NCBI RefSeq assembly: GCF_003947415.1
Contig: NZ_QHKL01000005.1
Span: 83,053-147,052, forward strand
Length of the DNA: 64,000 nucleotides
Direction of reading: 5' to 3'
From: Amycolatopsis sp. WAC 01376
Lineage (GTDB): Bacteria > Actinomycetota > Actinomycetes > Mycobacteriales > Pseudonocardiaceae
The notes under the pieces: generated by a model
Databases searched by the model: none
What the model was told of the DNA's origin: nothing
The model's input: only the letters and a program-made list of their open reading frames with translations
Translations under genes and position numbers: made by a program
Shown here: one piece after another, positions 54,980 to 62,559 of the stretch
How positions within the stretch are numbered: the stretch's first letter is position 1
Layout: each line of letters starts with the position of its first letter

Positions 54980-55175
54980 ATTCGTCACTCACGGTGGTCA
55001 CATAAAAGCACTTCTTGTGTCTGTACGGCTGTGAGCCTCTTTTGGTTCAACGATCAAGGTAACTGTGGGCGAACACACTCGGGCGTGACATTGCCGTGTC
55101 CTTTTCGTAATGTTGCCCGGAGCTCGCGGCCCCCGACGCGAGTTCCCGTCCCCGAAGTGGTGAGTGATCAGAGAA

Positions 55176-55847
55176 ATGGCCGGCAGACATCGCAAGAACA
55201 AGGCTCCGCAGTGGAAGCTCCCCGCGGGTATCGCGGCAGCGGTCGCCACGGCGCTCCCGGCGTCGATGTGGCTGACCACCGCAGGTTCCCCTGACGTCGA
55301 AGCGGCAAGTGCCGCGCTCGCGCTGCAGGCTCCCCCGGTCTCCAGCGTGACTCCCCCGCCGTCGACCAGCAGCACCCCGCCCCCCTCCAGCACGACGACC
55401 CCGCCTCCCTCGACCTCCTCGGCTCCCCCGAAGCCGACGACGTCGACCAAGGCCCCCGCGCCGGTCAAGAAGACCGTGCCCGCCGCGACGGCGTGTTCGA
55501 CCGACCTCGCCGGCGTGAAGCCGCACGTGGCCCAGGTCGGAAACCACGTCAAGGCGAAGTTCGGCGTCAAGAACGTCGGCGGCGTCGCCGGCCGGGCGAA
55601 CGCCAGCGACCACCCCTCCGGCCTCGCGCTGGACTTCATGGTGGACACCGCGACCGGCAACGCCATCGCCGAGTACCTCCTGGCCAACCAGAAGGACTTC
55701 GGCGTCACCTACGTCATCTGGCGCCAGCGCTACAACGACGGCAGCGGCTGGGACACCATGGAGGACCGCGGCGGCGCGACCGCCAACCACATGGACCACG
55801 TGCACGTCTCCTTCGCCAAGGGCGCGAAGGTCAACGTCAGCTGCTAG
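55176..55847 (+). CDS. Secreted ARB_07466-like protein (D,D-peptidase-like fold)
   Basis: 223 aa from ATG55176 (upstream GTG55164 in frame). Basic N-terminus MAGRHRKNKAP, signal helix GIAAAVATALPASM, Pro/Ser/Thr stalk, then a C-terminal domain with CSTDLAGVKPHVAQVGNHVK, ASDHPSGLALDFMVDTATGN, WRQRYNDGSGWDTMEDRGGA and NHMDHVHVSF: His-x2-Ser-Gly, Asp, and HxxHVH, like M15/hedgehog-type zinc peptidases of bacterial cell-wall metabolism. Exported cell-wall-associated protein. Its stop overlaps rnhA's stop by 4 bp. Confidence 0.85.
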   Translation: MAGRHRKNKAPQWKLPAGIAAAVATALPASMWLTTAGSPDVEAASAALALQAPPVSSVTPPPSTSSTPPPSSTTTPPPSTSSAPPKPTTSTKAPAPVKKTVPAATACSTDLAGVKPHVAQVGNHVKAKFGVKNVGGVAGRANASDHPSGLALDFMVDTATGNAIAEYLLANQKDFGVTYVIWRQRYNDGSGWDTMEDRGGATANHMDHVHVSFAKGAKVNVSC

Positions 55848-56326
55848 CGACGCGGAGCGGACCGCTCGCCGGGCTGGATCACGGGTCGCCCCACGACCTC
55901 TTCCACGCCTTTGACGGCGAGCCGGTCCGCTCGCTCGTTCTCCGGATGCCCGGAGTGGCCCTTGACCCAGTGCCATTCGACGTCGTGCTTGGAAGCGGCT
56001 TCGTCGAGACGGCGCCACAGATCGGCGTTCTTGACCGGCGTCTTGGCCGAGGTCGTCCAGCCGTTGTTCTTCCAGTTCCGCACCCAGCTGGTGATGCCGT
56101 TCCGGACGTAGGTGCTGTCGGTGTAGATGTCGACCGCGACCCGGCGCTTCAGGCTTTCCAGCGCCTCGATGGGCGCGGTCAGTTCCATCCGGTTGTTCGT
56201 GGTCGGCCCGGGATCCCCGCCGTAGATCTCCTTCTCGACCGTGCCGTATCGCAGCACCGCGCCCCAGCCGCCGGGACCGGGATTCCCGCTGCACGCACCA
56301 TCGGTGTAGATCTCGACTTCCGCCAC
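55844..56326 (-). CDS. rnhA: Ribonuclease HI
   Basis: 160 aa. YTDGACSGNPGPGGWGAVLR (catalytic Asp), TNNRMELTAPIEALESL (Glu), DIYTDSTYVRNGITSWVRNW (Asp), WHWVKGHSGHPENERADRLA (His, last Asp): the full RNase H1 DEDD site. Degrades RNA of RNA-DNA hybrids. Followed on the same strand by nothing until the convergent 55176 gene; upstream is dinB. Confidence 0.96.
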   Translation of the reverse strand: MAEVEIYTDGACSGNPGPGGWGAVLRYGTVEKEIYGGDPGPTTNNRMELTAPIEALESLKRRVAVDIYTDSTYVRNGITSWVRNWKNNGWTTSAKTPVKNADLWRRLDEAASKHDVEWHWVKGHSGHPENERADRLAVKGVEEVVGRPVIQPGERSAPRR

Positions 56327-56348
56327 CGGGACACCCTAGCGACGGGGT

Positions 56349-57539
56349 TCAGTCCGGCAGGAGCGGCACCCACGGCTCCTCGACCTGCCCGAGATGCACG
56401 GCGCGCGTGATGGACTTCGAGCCGAACCGGTCCCGGACGGTGTCGAGCGTCGCATCGAGCTGGTCCCTCGGCTTCGCCCCGAACGGCAAGGCCAGCTGGA
56501 TGGCGTCGTCCTTCGACAGGTTCGTGAGCGCGAGCCCGATCAGCGTGAGCCCGCGTTCGTCGATCAGCGGTCTCGCCGCGGCGAGCAGGCCACGGGCCGC
56601 CGCGACGACCGCGCCGGTCTGTTCCGTCGCCTCCAGCAAGGTGTGCGAACGCGTCGCTTTGGTGAAATCGCCGAACCGCATCCGCAGCACGACGGTGCGG
56701 CACACCCGGTGCGCCGAACGCAGACGGCGGGACAGCCGATCGGCCAGCGTCAGCAACGTCGCGTCGAGCTCCGCGGGCGAACGCGGCCTGCTGCCGAGCG
56801 CGCGCTGCGCCCCGATCGAGCGGCGACGGCGGCCGGTCTGCACGCGCCGGGGGTCGTCGTTGTGGGACAGGGCGTGCAGATGGGCGCCGACGCCGCGGCC
56901 GAGCATCCGGACGAGTTCCTTCTCCCCGAATCCTTCCATCTGCCCGACCGTCGTCACGCCGCGCTCGCGGAGCTTCTGCGCCGTCACCTTGCCCACGCCC
57001 CACAACCGCTCGACCGGGAGCGGATGCAGGAACTCCAGCTCCTTGTCGTGCGGCACGACGAGGAGACCGTCCGGTTTCGCGACACCGCTGGCCACCTTCG
57101 CGAGGAACTTCGTCCTCGCCACGCCGACGGTGATCGGCAGGCCGACCTGCTCCAGGACGTCCTTCCTCAGCTTCGCGGCGATCCGGCTCGGCGTGCCCGC
57201 GATCTTCAGCAGCCCGCCGACGTCGAGGAAGGCCTCGTCGATCGAGATGCCTTCCACCAGCGGCGTCGTGTTGCCGAAGACCTCGAAGACCGCCTTGCTC
57301 GCCTCGGAATACGCGCGCATCCGAGGCGGGACCACGATCGCGTCCGGGCACAGCCGCCGCGCCTGGCCGCCGCCCATCGCGGTGCGGACGCCGTACGCCT
57401 TGGCCTCGTAACTGGCCGCCAGGACGACGCCCCCGCCGACGATGACCGGACGTCCGCGCAGGCTCGGGTCGTCACGCTGCTCGACCGACGCGTAGAACGA
57501 ATCCAGGTCGGCGTGCAGGATGGGACCCTCGGGCGTCAT
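56349..57539 (-). CDS. dinB: DNA polymerase IV (Y-family)
   Basis: 396 aa from ATG57539, immediately after an SOS box. PILHADLDSFYASVEQRDDP (catalytic Asp), VLAASYEAKAYGVRTAMGGG, GISIDEAFLDVGGLLKIAGT (SIDEAFLD with the second and third acids), LPVERLWGVGKVTAQKLRER (HhH). C-terminal little finger domain RVCRTVVLRMRFGDFTKATR. No beta-clamp-binding tail beyond LPFGAKPRDQ. Error-prone translesion synthesis. Confidence 0.96.
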   Translation of the reverse strand: MTPEGPILHADLDSFYASVEQRDDPSLRGRPVIVGGGVVLAASYEAKAYGVRTAMGGGQARRLCPDAIVVPPRMRAYSEASKAVFEVFGNTTPLVEGISIDEAFLDVGGLLKIAGTPSRIAAKLRKDVLEQVGLPITVGVARTKFLAKVASGVAKPDGLLVVPHDKELEFLHPLPVERLWGVGKVTAQKLRERGVTTVGQMEGFGEKELVRMLGRGVGAHLHALSHNDDPRRVQTGRRRRSIGAQRALGSRPRSPAELDATLLTLADRLSRRLRSAHRVCRTVVLRMRFGDFTKATRSHTLLEATEQTGAVVAAARGLLAAARPLIDERGLTLIGLALTNLSKDDAIQLALPFGAKPRDQLDATLDTVRDRFGSKSITRAVHLGQVEEPWVPLLPD

Positions 57540-57540
57540 A

Positions 57541-57552
57541 GAACATATGTTC
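57541..57552. promoter_or_regulatory. LexA (SOS) box of dinB
   Basis: GAACATATGTTC, perfectly palindromic and a match to the actinobacterial SOS box GAAC-N4-GTTC. It is 1 bp from the dinB ATG (57539-57537), so the promoter overlaps the operator and the transcript is probably leaderless. Confidence 0.85.
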
Positions 57553-57584
57553 GCATCGAACGGCCTAGGGGCCAAGCCGCCCGA

Positions 57585-57783
57585 TCAGTCGAACGGCGGT
57601 CCGGAGTGGGAAACCCGGTGCTTGAAGACCTCTCCGTCCAGAATCTCGGCGGAGTACGTCGGCCTCGGCGAGATCGCGCGCCACGCGTTCAGCACCTCCT
57701 CCGACTCCCAATGTTCGAAGATGTTCACCCGGCCCGGTTCGAGCGTGTCGGCCGAGATCACCACGTCGAGACACCCGGGATGG
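57585..57783 (-). pseudogene. Antibiotic-biosynthesis-monooxygenase (ABM) remnant
   Basis: Minus strand, no start: PGCLDVVISADTLEPGRVNI, FEHWESEEVLNAWRAISPRP, TYSAEILDGEVFKHRVSHSG, PPFD, stop 57587-57585. This is the C-terminal two-thirds of an ABM-fold protein (VVISADxLEPGRxNxFExWES is the conserved core); the first ~35 residues are missing and the preceding frame is unrelated. 5'-truncated remnant. Confidence 0.75.
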
Positions 57784-57809
57784 GGCGGAGACTCCTGTCG
57801 TTCGGTCCT

Positions 57810-58229
57810 TCATCCCACCGACGAACGCGAACGACGGGAACCGACACGGGCGCGAAGGAAATCCGTCACCGATCGTCCGCCGGCGAAACACCAGATCGCG
57901 ATCACCGGATCGCAGATCGCGCAGCCGAACGAGGAATGCTCGGCGAACGGGATGATCGGGGCGCCCTTGAGGTGGTGCACGACGTCCCAGCCGGTGTGCA
58001 GCAGCCAGGCGATACCGACGAACGTCCAGGATTCGAGGCCGCGGTAAGCCACGTAGGTCACGACGGCGGTGAACACGAACTCCCAGATCCCGAGGCCGCC
58101 TCCGCTCAAATAAGCGGCGCCGGCGCCCGCCACCATGACCGCGTTGAAGCGGCGGCGGTGCGGCTCGTGGATCAGCGACATCAGCACGACGTAGAGGAGG
58201 CCGACGAGAATCGGCGCGATGATCATCAT
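57810..58229 (-). CDS. DUF6010 family membrane protein
   Basis: 139 aa. Helices at IIAPILVGLLYVVLMSLIHE, AVMVAGAGAAYLSGGGLGIW and VFTAVVTYVAYRGLESW. RFNAVMVAGAGAAYLSGG and LESWTFVGIAWLLHTGWDVV, HHLKGAPIIPFAEHSSFGCA are DUF6010 features. C-terminal Arg/Ser-rich tail. Function unknown; the divergent gene is the GlxA-type regulator. Confidence 0.85.
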   Translation of the reverse strand: MMIIAPILVGLLYVVLMSLIHEPHRRRFNAVMVAGAGAAYLSGGGLGIWEFVFTAVVTYVAYRGLESWTFVGIAWLLHTGWDVVHHLKGAPIIPFAEHSSFGCAICDPVIAIWCFAGGRSVTDFLRARVGSRRSRSSVG

Positions 58230-58321
58230 GGTTCGACGCTAGAAGCGGACGCAGCCCGGTCCCAGTGGCGTGAACGACGCCTTCCAACGGGATCTCGCCA
58301 CCGGGCGGGTAGGTTGCGGTC

Positions 58322-59260
58322 ATGTACACCGTCGCCGTCCTCGCGCTGGACAAGGTGATCCCGTTCGACCTCTCGACACCGATCGAGGTCTTCACCAGGA
58401 CGCGGCTCGCCGACGGGAGCGCGGGCTATCGGGTCATCGTCTGCGCCGAACAGCCGGACGTCGACGCGGGGCACTTCACTCTGCGCGCCCCGTGGGGGCT
58501 GGAGGCGCTGCGCGAAGCCGACACGATCATCGTCCCCGGCACCGCCGACCCCACCGCGCCGTTGCCGGAAACCGTCCACGACGCGCTCACCGCGGCCGCC
58601 GCAAGAGGTACGCGGATCGCCTCGATCTGTTCTGGGACCTTCATCCTCGCTGCCGCAGGCCTGCTCGACGGACTTCGCGCCACCACCCACTGGGTCGCGG
58701 CCGAGGCTTTGGCCACCGCGTATCCGGACATCGACGTCGATCCGGACGTGCTCTACGTCGACAACGGGCAGATCCTGACGTCGGCGGGCGCCGCCGCGGG
58801 CCTGGACCTGTGCCTGCACCTGATCCGCCGGGACCACGGCTCCGCGATCGCGGCCGACGCCGCCCGTCTTTCCGTGATGGCGCTGGAACGCGAAGGCGGA
58901 CAGGCACAATTCATCGCGTTGCGGCATCCTCCCGCTCCCCGCGGCGCGGCGCTGGAACCCACTTTGCTGTGGATGCAGGAAAACCTCGCGCGCGAGCTGA
59001 CGCTGACCGACATCGCCGCACGCGCCGGGATGAGTACGCGCACGCTCATCCGCCACTTCCGTGAACAGACGGGGACGACACCGTTGCAGTGGCTGCACCG
59101 GACGCGTGTCCGGCAGGCGCAGCATCTGCTGGAGACCACCCAGTACGCCGTCGAACGGATCGGCGCCGAAGTCGGTTTCGGTTCGCCCACCTCGTTCCGC
59201 GACCGGTTCAAGCGCACGACCGGCGTCAGCCCGGTCACCTATCGACGCGCTTTCCGTTAA
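58322..59260 (+). CDS. GlxA family AraC-type regulator (DJ-1/PfpI + AraC)
   Basis: 312 aa. N-terminal DJ-1/PfpI domain: TVAVLALDKVIPFDLSTPIE, IIVPGTADPTAPLPETVHDA, RIASICSGTFILAAAGLLDG (nucleophile-elbow Cys), ATTHWVAAEALATAYPDIDV. C-terminal AraC HTH: ADAARLSVMALEREGGQAQF linker, LTLTDIAARAGMSTRTLIRH, FREQTGTTPLQWLHRTRVRQ, VGFGSPTSFRDRFKRTTGVS. Divergent from the DUF6010 gene, its likely target. Confidence 0.94.
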   Translation: MYTVAVLALDKVIPFDLSTPIEVFTRTRLADGSAGYRVIVCAEQPDVDAGHFTLRAPWGLEALREADTIIVPGTADPTAPLPETVHDALTAAAARGTRIASICSGTFILAAAGLLDGLRATTHWVAAEALATAYPDIDVDPDVLYVDNGQILTSAGAAAGLDLCLHLIRRDHGSAIAADAARLSVMALEREGGQAQFIALRHPPAPRGAALEPTLLWMQENLARELTLTDIAARAGMSTRTLIRHFREQTGTTPLQWLHRTRVRQAQHLLETTQYAVERIGAEVGFGSPTSFRDRFKRTTGVSPVTYRRAFR

Positions 59261-59547
59261 GCGGCAAGGGCCAGTGCGGTGTCCGAGGCGCGCACGCGGG
59301 CCTGTTCGGCGAACCGCCTTCGGGCGGCGACGACTCTGAGCCATCGTTCCGAACGTTCGGCGTCCAGTTCGGAGGTCGCGCGGGCGAGCACCTCGGCGGC
59401 GTGCGCGGCGGAATCGATCTCCGCGGCGGCGCCGAGGTAGTCGCCCACCTCGATCAGCTTGTAGGCGTGGCGCATCTCGGTCTGCGCGGTCGAGTAGATG
59501 GCGTAGGCGGCCAGGTTGTTCGCCAGCGGGCCCAGTGAATGCGACAT
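59257..59547 (-). CDS. Small helical hypothetical protein
   Basis: 96 aa from ATG59547 (GGAGTATCC upstream). Predicted all-helical: AYAIYSTAQTEMRHAYKLIE, LGAAAEIDSAAHAAEVLARA, WLRVVAARRRFAEQARVRA. No recognised domain. Its 3' end overlaps the GlxA stop by 4 bp and it is divergent from the MFS gene. Function unknown. Confidence 0.75.
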   Translation of the reverse strand: MSHSLGPLANNLAAYAIYSTAQTEMRHAYKLIEVGDYLGAAAEIDSAAHAAEVLARATSELDAERSERWLRVVAARRRFAEQARVRASDTALALAA

Positions 59548-59665
59548 CGGATACTCCGTTCCTTCTCTTACCCACACGTCGAACGGGCCCTCGGTGGTTC
59601 GACACGGCGGACGGATTTTTCTCGAGGGTTGCGCAAAGTGGCCGCCTCACGACAGCCTGAAGCGC

Positions 59666-60925
59666 ATGCCAGCACGGGCGGCGTCGTTCCGCAGCGTCTT
59701 CACGGTCGCCGGATTCCGCCGGATCTGGCTCGCGCATCTGCTCTCGGTCGCCGGTGACCAGCTGGCCAGGGTCGCCCTCACGGTGCTGGTGTTCGACCGG
59801 ACATCGTCGGCGGGCTGGGCTTCGGCGGCGTACGCGCGGACGTTCGTGCCCGATCTCCTCGGCGGCGCGCTGGGCGGCATCGCGGACCGGTTCGCGCGGC
59901 GCACCGTGATGGTGGTGACCGACGTCGGCCGCGCGGTCCTGATCGCGCTGATGGCGGTGCCCGGTCTGCCGTTGCCCGTCGCGGCCGCGCTGTTGTTCGT
60001 CGTGCAGCTCATGGCCGGGCCGTTCCATGCGGCCCGCCAGGCGATGCTGCCGGATCTGCTCGATCCGGACCGGCTGGTCGTCGGCCAGGCCGTCATCTCC
60101 TCCACCTACCAAGCCGGGCTCGTGGTGGGGTTCGGCGCGGGCGCCGCCGTCGTCACCGGCCTCGGCGTACCCGGCGCGCTGCTGATCGACGCGGGCACGT
60201 TCGCGCTTTCCGCGCTCATGCTCCGCTTCGGGCTCGAACGGTTCCCACCGTCGGCACCGAGCCATCACGAGCGCCCGTCCCTGATCGCGGGCTGCCGCTT
60301 GGTGGCGCGCGATCGCAAGCTGCGCTGGCTGCTGCTCATCGCCTGCTGCTGCGGTTTCTACGTCGTGCCCGAAGGCCTCGCCGTGCCGGTCGCTGCCGAA
60401 CTGGGTGGCGCGGACGCGCTGCCGTGGCTGCTGGCCGCGAACCCGGTCGGCTCGGTGCTCGGCGGGATCCTGCTGAGCCGGATCCCGCGTGAACGGCAGG
60501 TCAAGGTGCTGGGCGCGTTGACGGTGGCGAGCAGCCTGGTGCTGATCCCGACCGGCTGGGCGCCGGGCCTGGTCACGATCGTCGTGCTGTGGACGCTCTC
60601 GGGGGTGTTCTCCGCGCACGACATGATCACTCAGACGCAGTACAGCCTCGCCGCGCCGGCCGCCCATCGCGGCCAGGTGATCGGGGTCGCGATAGCGGCG
60701 TTGCGCGCGGCTCAGGCGGCCGGGATCGCGGCGGCCGGGCTGCTGGCCCAGGTCGTCGCGCCGACCACCGTGATCACCGTCGCGGCGGGCGCGGGCGTGG
60801 TGGTCGCCGAGGTCGCCGGGGTGGGCTGGTCACGGGCGGTGTCGTCCCGCCGCGGCCCGGAGGAATCCGAAGATCCCGCGAGTCCGGCCGGCGGGACGAC
60901 ACCCGTTGGCGAGCACGGTTCCTGA
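59666..60925 (+). CDS. MFS transporter
   Basis: 419 aa from ATG59666. Twelve helices with the typical 6+6 organisation: FRRIWLAHLLSVAGDQLARV, FVPDLLGGALGGIADRFARR (motif A G-x3-D-R-x-G/R-R), PLPVAAALLFVVQLMAGP; second half WLLAANPVGSVLGGILLSRI, VTIVVLWTLSGVFSAHDMIT. Enterobactin-exporter/multidrug type (EntS-like). Exports a small molecule by proton antiport; substrate unknown. Its 3' flank contains the minus-strand micro-ORFs. Confidence 0.92.
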   Translation: MPARAASFRSVFTVAGFRRIWLAHLLSVAGDQLARVALTVLVFDRTSSAGWASAAYARTFVPDLLGGALGGIADRFARRTVMVVTDVGRAVLIALMAVPGLPLPVAAALLFVVQLMAGPFHAARQAMLPDLLDPDRLVVGQAVISSTYQAGLVVGFGAGAAVVTGLGVPGALLIDAGTFALSALMLRFGLERFPPSAPSHHERPSLIAGCRLVARDRKLRWLLLIACCCGFYVVPEGLAVPVAAELGGADALPWLLAANPVGSVLGGILLSRIPRERQVKVLGALTVASSLVLIPTGWAPGLVTIVVLWTLSGVFSAHDMITQTQYSLAAPAAHRGQVIGVAIAALRAAQAAGIAAAGLLAQVVAPTTVITVAAGAGVVVAEVAGVGWSRAVSSRRGPEESEDPASPAGGTTPVGEHGS

Positions 60926-60929
60926 CACA

Positions 60930-60977
60930 TCACGTCCAGTTGTTGTCACGACGGGTCGTCCAGTTGTTGTCACGCAC
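60930..60977 (-). CDS. Micro-ORF 3: MRDNNWTTRRDNNWT
   Basis: GTG60977 to TGA60930, 15 codons with an internal repeat of RDNNWT. GAAGGGAGGTGAACGTA upstream, ribosome-binding site GGAGG 8 nt before the start. Shares GAC AAC AAC TGG core with the two upstream units while the Arg codon and surroundings differ. Product unknown. Confidence 0.55.
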   Translation of the reverse strand: MRDNNWTTRRDNNWT

Positions 60978-61026
60978 TACGTTCACCTCCCTTCGTGAAG
61001 CCGCACGCTCTTGTGGGCCGGATCAC

Positions 61027-61050
61027 TCAGGTCCAGTTGTTGTCCCGCAC
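61027..61050 (-). CDS. Micro-ORF 2: MRDNNWT
   Basis: GTG61050 to TGA61027, 7 codons. GAGGGAGGTGAACGAC upstream, GGAGG 8 nt before the start. GTGAACG spacing is identical to unit 3. No conserved gene lies downstream on this strand. Confidence 0.55.
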   Translation of the reverse strand: MRDNNWT

Positions 61051-61093
61051 GTCGTTCACCTCCCTCGAAATAGCCATTTATCCGGCAAAACAC

Positions 61094-61114
61094 TCACCAG
61101 TTGTTGTCCTGCAT
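61094..61114 (-). CDS. Micro-ORF 1: MQDNNW
   Basis: ATG61114 to TGA61094, 6 codons. GAGGGAGGTGCACCG upstream, GGAGG 7 nt before the start. The only unit with ATG and with Gln at position 2; DNNW is unchanged. First of the three on the transcript. Confidence 0.55.
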   Translation of the reverse strand: MQDNNW

Positions 61115-61243
61115 CGGTGCACCTCCCTCGTTTTGGTTGGGCTGTCCGGGGGAATTCGCGGCCGCGTGTCTTATCGTCGGAGACAACGCGGTCGTCGCCG
61201 TCCCGGTTCGATTACGGTGTAGATCACCGACGGAAGAGGGTGC

Positions 61244-62542
61244 GTGGACGGACGACTCGGCGGCGCGCGGCGGCGGCTCAGGGCCTGGCACCTGTGGAGC
61301 CTGCCGCGACCTGTGCGTTCCTACGTCCTGGTCGTGAATCTCATCGCAGTCCTCTCGACCGCCGCCACGGCCCGGCTGATCCCGGTGACCGGTACCGACC
61401 TGGCCCGATTCGGCGTCCTGACGCTGTGCGCGGCCATCGCGATCGAGGGCACCCGGCAGATCGAACGCCAACGGGAGTACGACAGGGCCCCGTCGGTCGC
61501 CTACGTCGACACCAAGGCGGTCTGGAGCGTCGCCGCCGTCATCGCGCTGCCTCCGGTGCTCGCCGCCGCGATGGTCGTGGTGACCTACACCATCGCATGG
61601 CTGCGGATCTGGCCACACCAACGGCCGGTACTCCCCCATCGGTGGATCTTTTCCGCCGCGACGGTGCTCTGCGGCACGCAGGCCGCCGTCGTCGTCCTCA
61701 GCCTCGGCATGCGCCACTACCCCGGTTCGCCCGACTCCGGGCTGCTCGCCGGGCTGGGTGATCTCGCCGTCATCATCGTGGCCGCGGCGCTGCGCTGGGC
61801 GATCAACACCGTGCTGGTGATGATCGCGATCGCGCTCTCGTCGCCGCCCAAGTCGATCGGCGAACTGTTCTCCGGTTTCGGCGACCAGATCCTCGAGGCG
61901 GGCGCGCTCGGCCTTGGTCTCGTGACGGCCGTCGTCCTCGTGCAGGCCAACCCGCTGGTCCTCGTCGGGGTCGTCATCGCGCTGGTCGCGCTGCACCGCG
62001 GGCTGCTGCTGACGCAGTACCGGCGCGACGCGCACACCGACGCCACCACCGGCCTCGTCACGAAACGCCGCTGGCGTCAGCTGGCCGAAGAGCACCTCGG
62101 CCGGACGCGCGCCGGCCGCAACCTCGGCGTGCTGTTCCTCGACCTCGACAACTTCAAGACGATCAACGACACCTACGGACATCCCAACGGCGACCTCGTC
62201 CTGCGCGCGGTCGGCGACGCGCTTCGCGCCGAGATCCGCGAGCAGGACGTCTGCGGGCGGTGGGGCGGCGAGGAGTTCGCGATCGTCATCCCGGACATCC
62301 ACGGCGAGGAGACGCTGCGCCAGGTGGCCGAACGAATCCGGCACCAGGTGGCGGTGGTCTCGGTCGCGCTGCCCGATCGCGACACCGTGCTCACGGATCT
62401 GACGGTGTCGATCGGCGGGGCGCTGTACCCGGCGGCCAACATCACCAGCGTCGACGACCTTCTCGTCGCCACGGACACCGCGCTGTACCGAGCGAAACAA
62501 GGTGGCCGCAACCGCGTCGAACTCGCCCCTCCCACGCAGTAG
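61244..62542 (+). CDS. Membrane diguanylate cyclase (GGDEF), second copy
   Basis: 432 aa from GTG61244 (GGAAGAGG upstream). N-terminal helices LVVNLIAVLSTAATARLIPV, LTLCAAIAIEG, VWSVAAVIALPPVLAAAMVV, LRWAINTVLVMIAIAL and LVTAVVLVQANPLVLVGVVI. GGDEF domain: GVLFLDLDNFKTINDTYGHP, REQDVCGRWGGEEFAIVIPD with RxxD inhibitory site, then ALYRAKQGGRNRVELA. Active-site GGEEF intact. Same architecture as 49778; both may act in c-di-GMP control of development. The DNNW micro-ORFs are immediately upstream on the opposite strand. Confidence 0.94.
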   Translation: MDGRLGGARRRLRAWHLWSLPRPVRSYVLVVNLIAVLSTAATARLIPVTGTDLARFGVLTLCAAIAIEGTRQIERQREYDRAPSVAYVDTKAVWSVAAVIALPPVLAAAMVVVTYTIAWLRIWPHQRPVLPHRWIFSAATVLCGTQAAVVVLSLGMRHYPGSPDSGLLAGLGDLAVIIVAAALRWAINTVLVMIAIALSSPPKSIGELFSGFGDQILEAGALGLGLVTAVVLVQANPLVLVGVVIALVALHRGLLLTQYRRDAHTDATTGLVTKRRWRQLAEEHLGRTRAGRNLGVLFLDLDNFKTINDTYGHPNGDLVLRAVGDALRAEIREQDVCGRWGGEEFAIVIPDIHGEETLRQVAERIRHQVAVVSVALPDRDTVLTDLTVSIGGALYPAANITSVDDLLVATDTALYRAKQGGRNRVELAPPTQ

Positions 62543-62559
62543 GCTCCCCCTCTGCCGGG

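Larger units (their letters stand above)
60926..61243. other. Intergenic region with three tandem micro-ORFs
   Basis: 318 bp between two plus-strand genes. Its minus strand carries three micro-ORFs (60930-61114), each preceded by GGGAGGT. The distal part (61140-61240) should hold a minus-strand promoter and the plus-strand promoter of the GGDEF gene; GATTACGGTGTAGAT (61208-61222) resembles the latter's -10. Confidence 0.7.

Noticed and set aside
54980..55175. Leader of the 55176 gene checked for a c-di-AMP (ydaO) riboswitch
   Set aside because: No GGGGAA-type core and helices of that class could be found; only short stems (GAGCTCGCG/CGCGAGTTC).
60930..61130. CAGTTGTTGTC repeats considered as a CRISPR or iteron array
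   Set aside because: Only four copies with unequal spacing; each is located behind a ribosome-binding site and in frame, so the coding reading explains them better.
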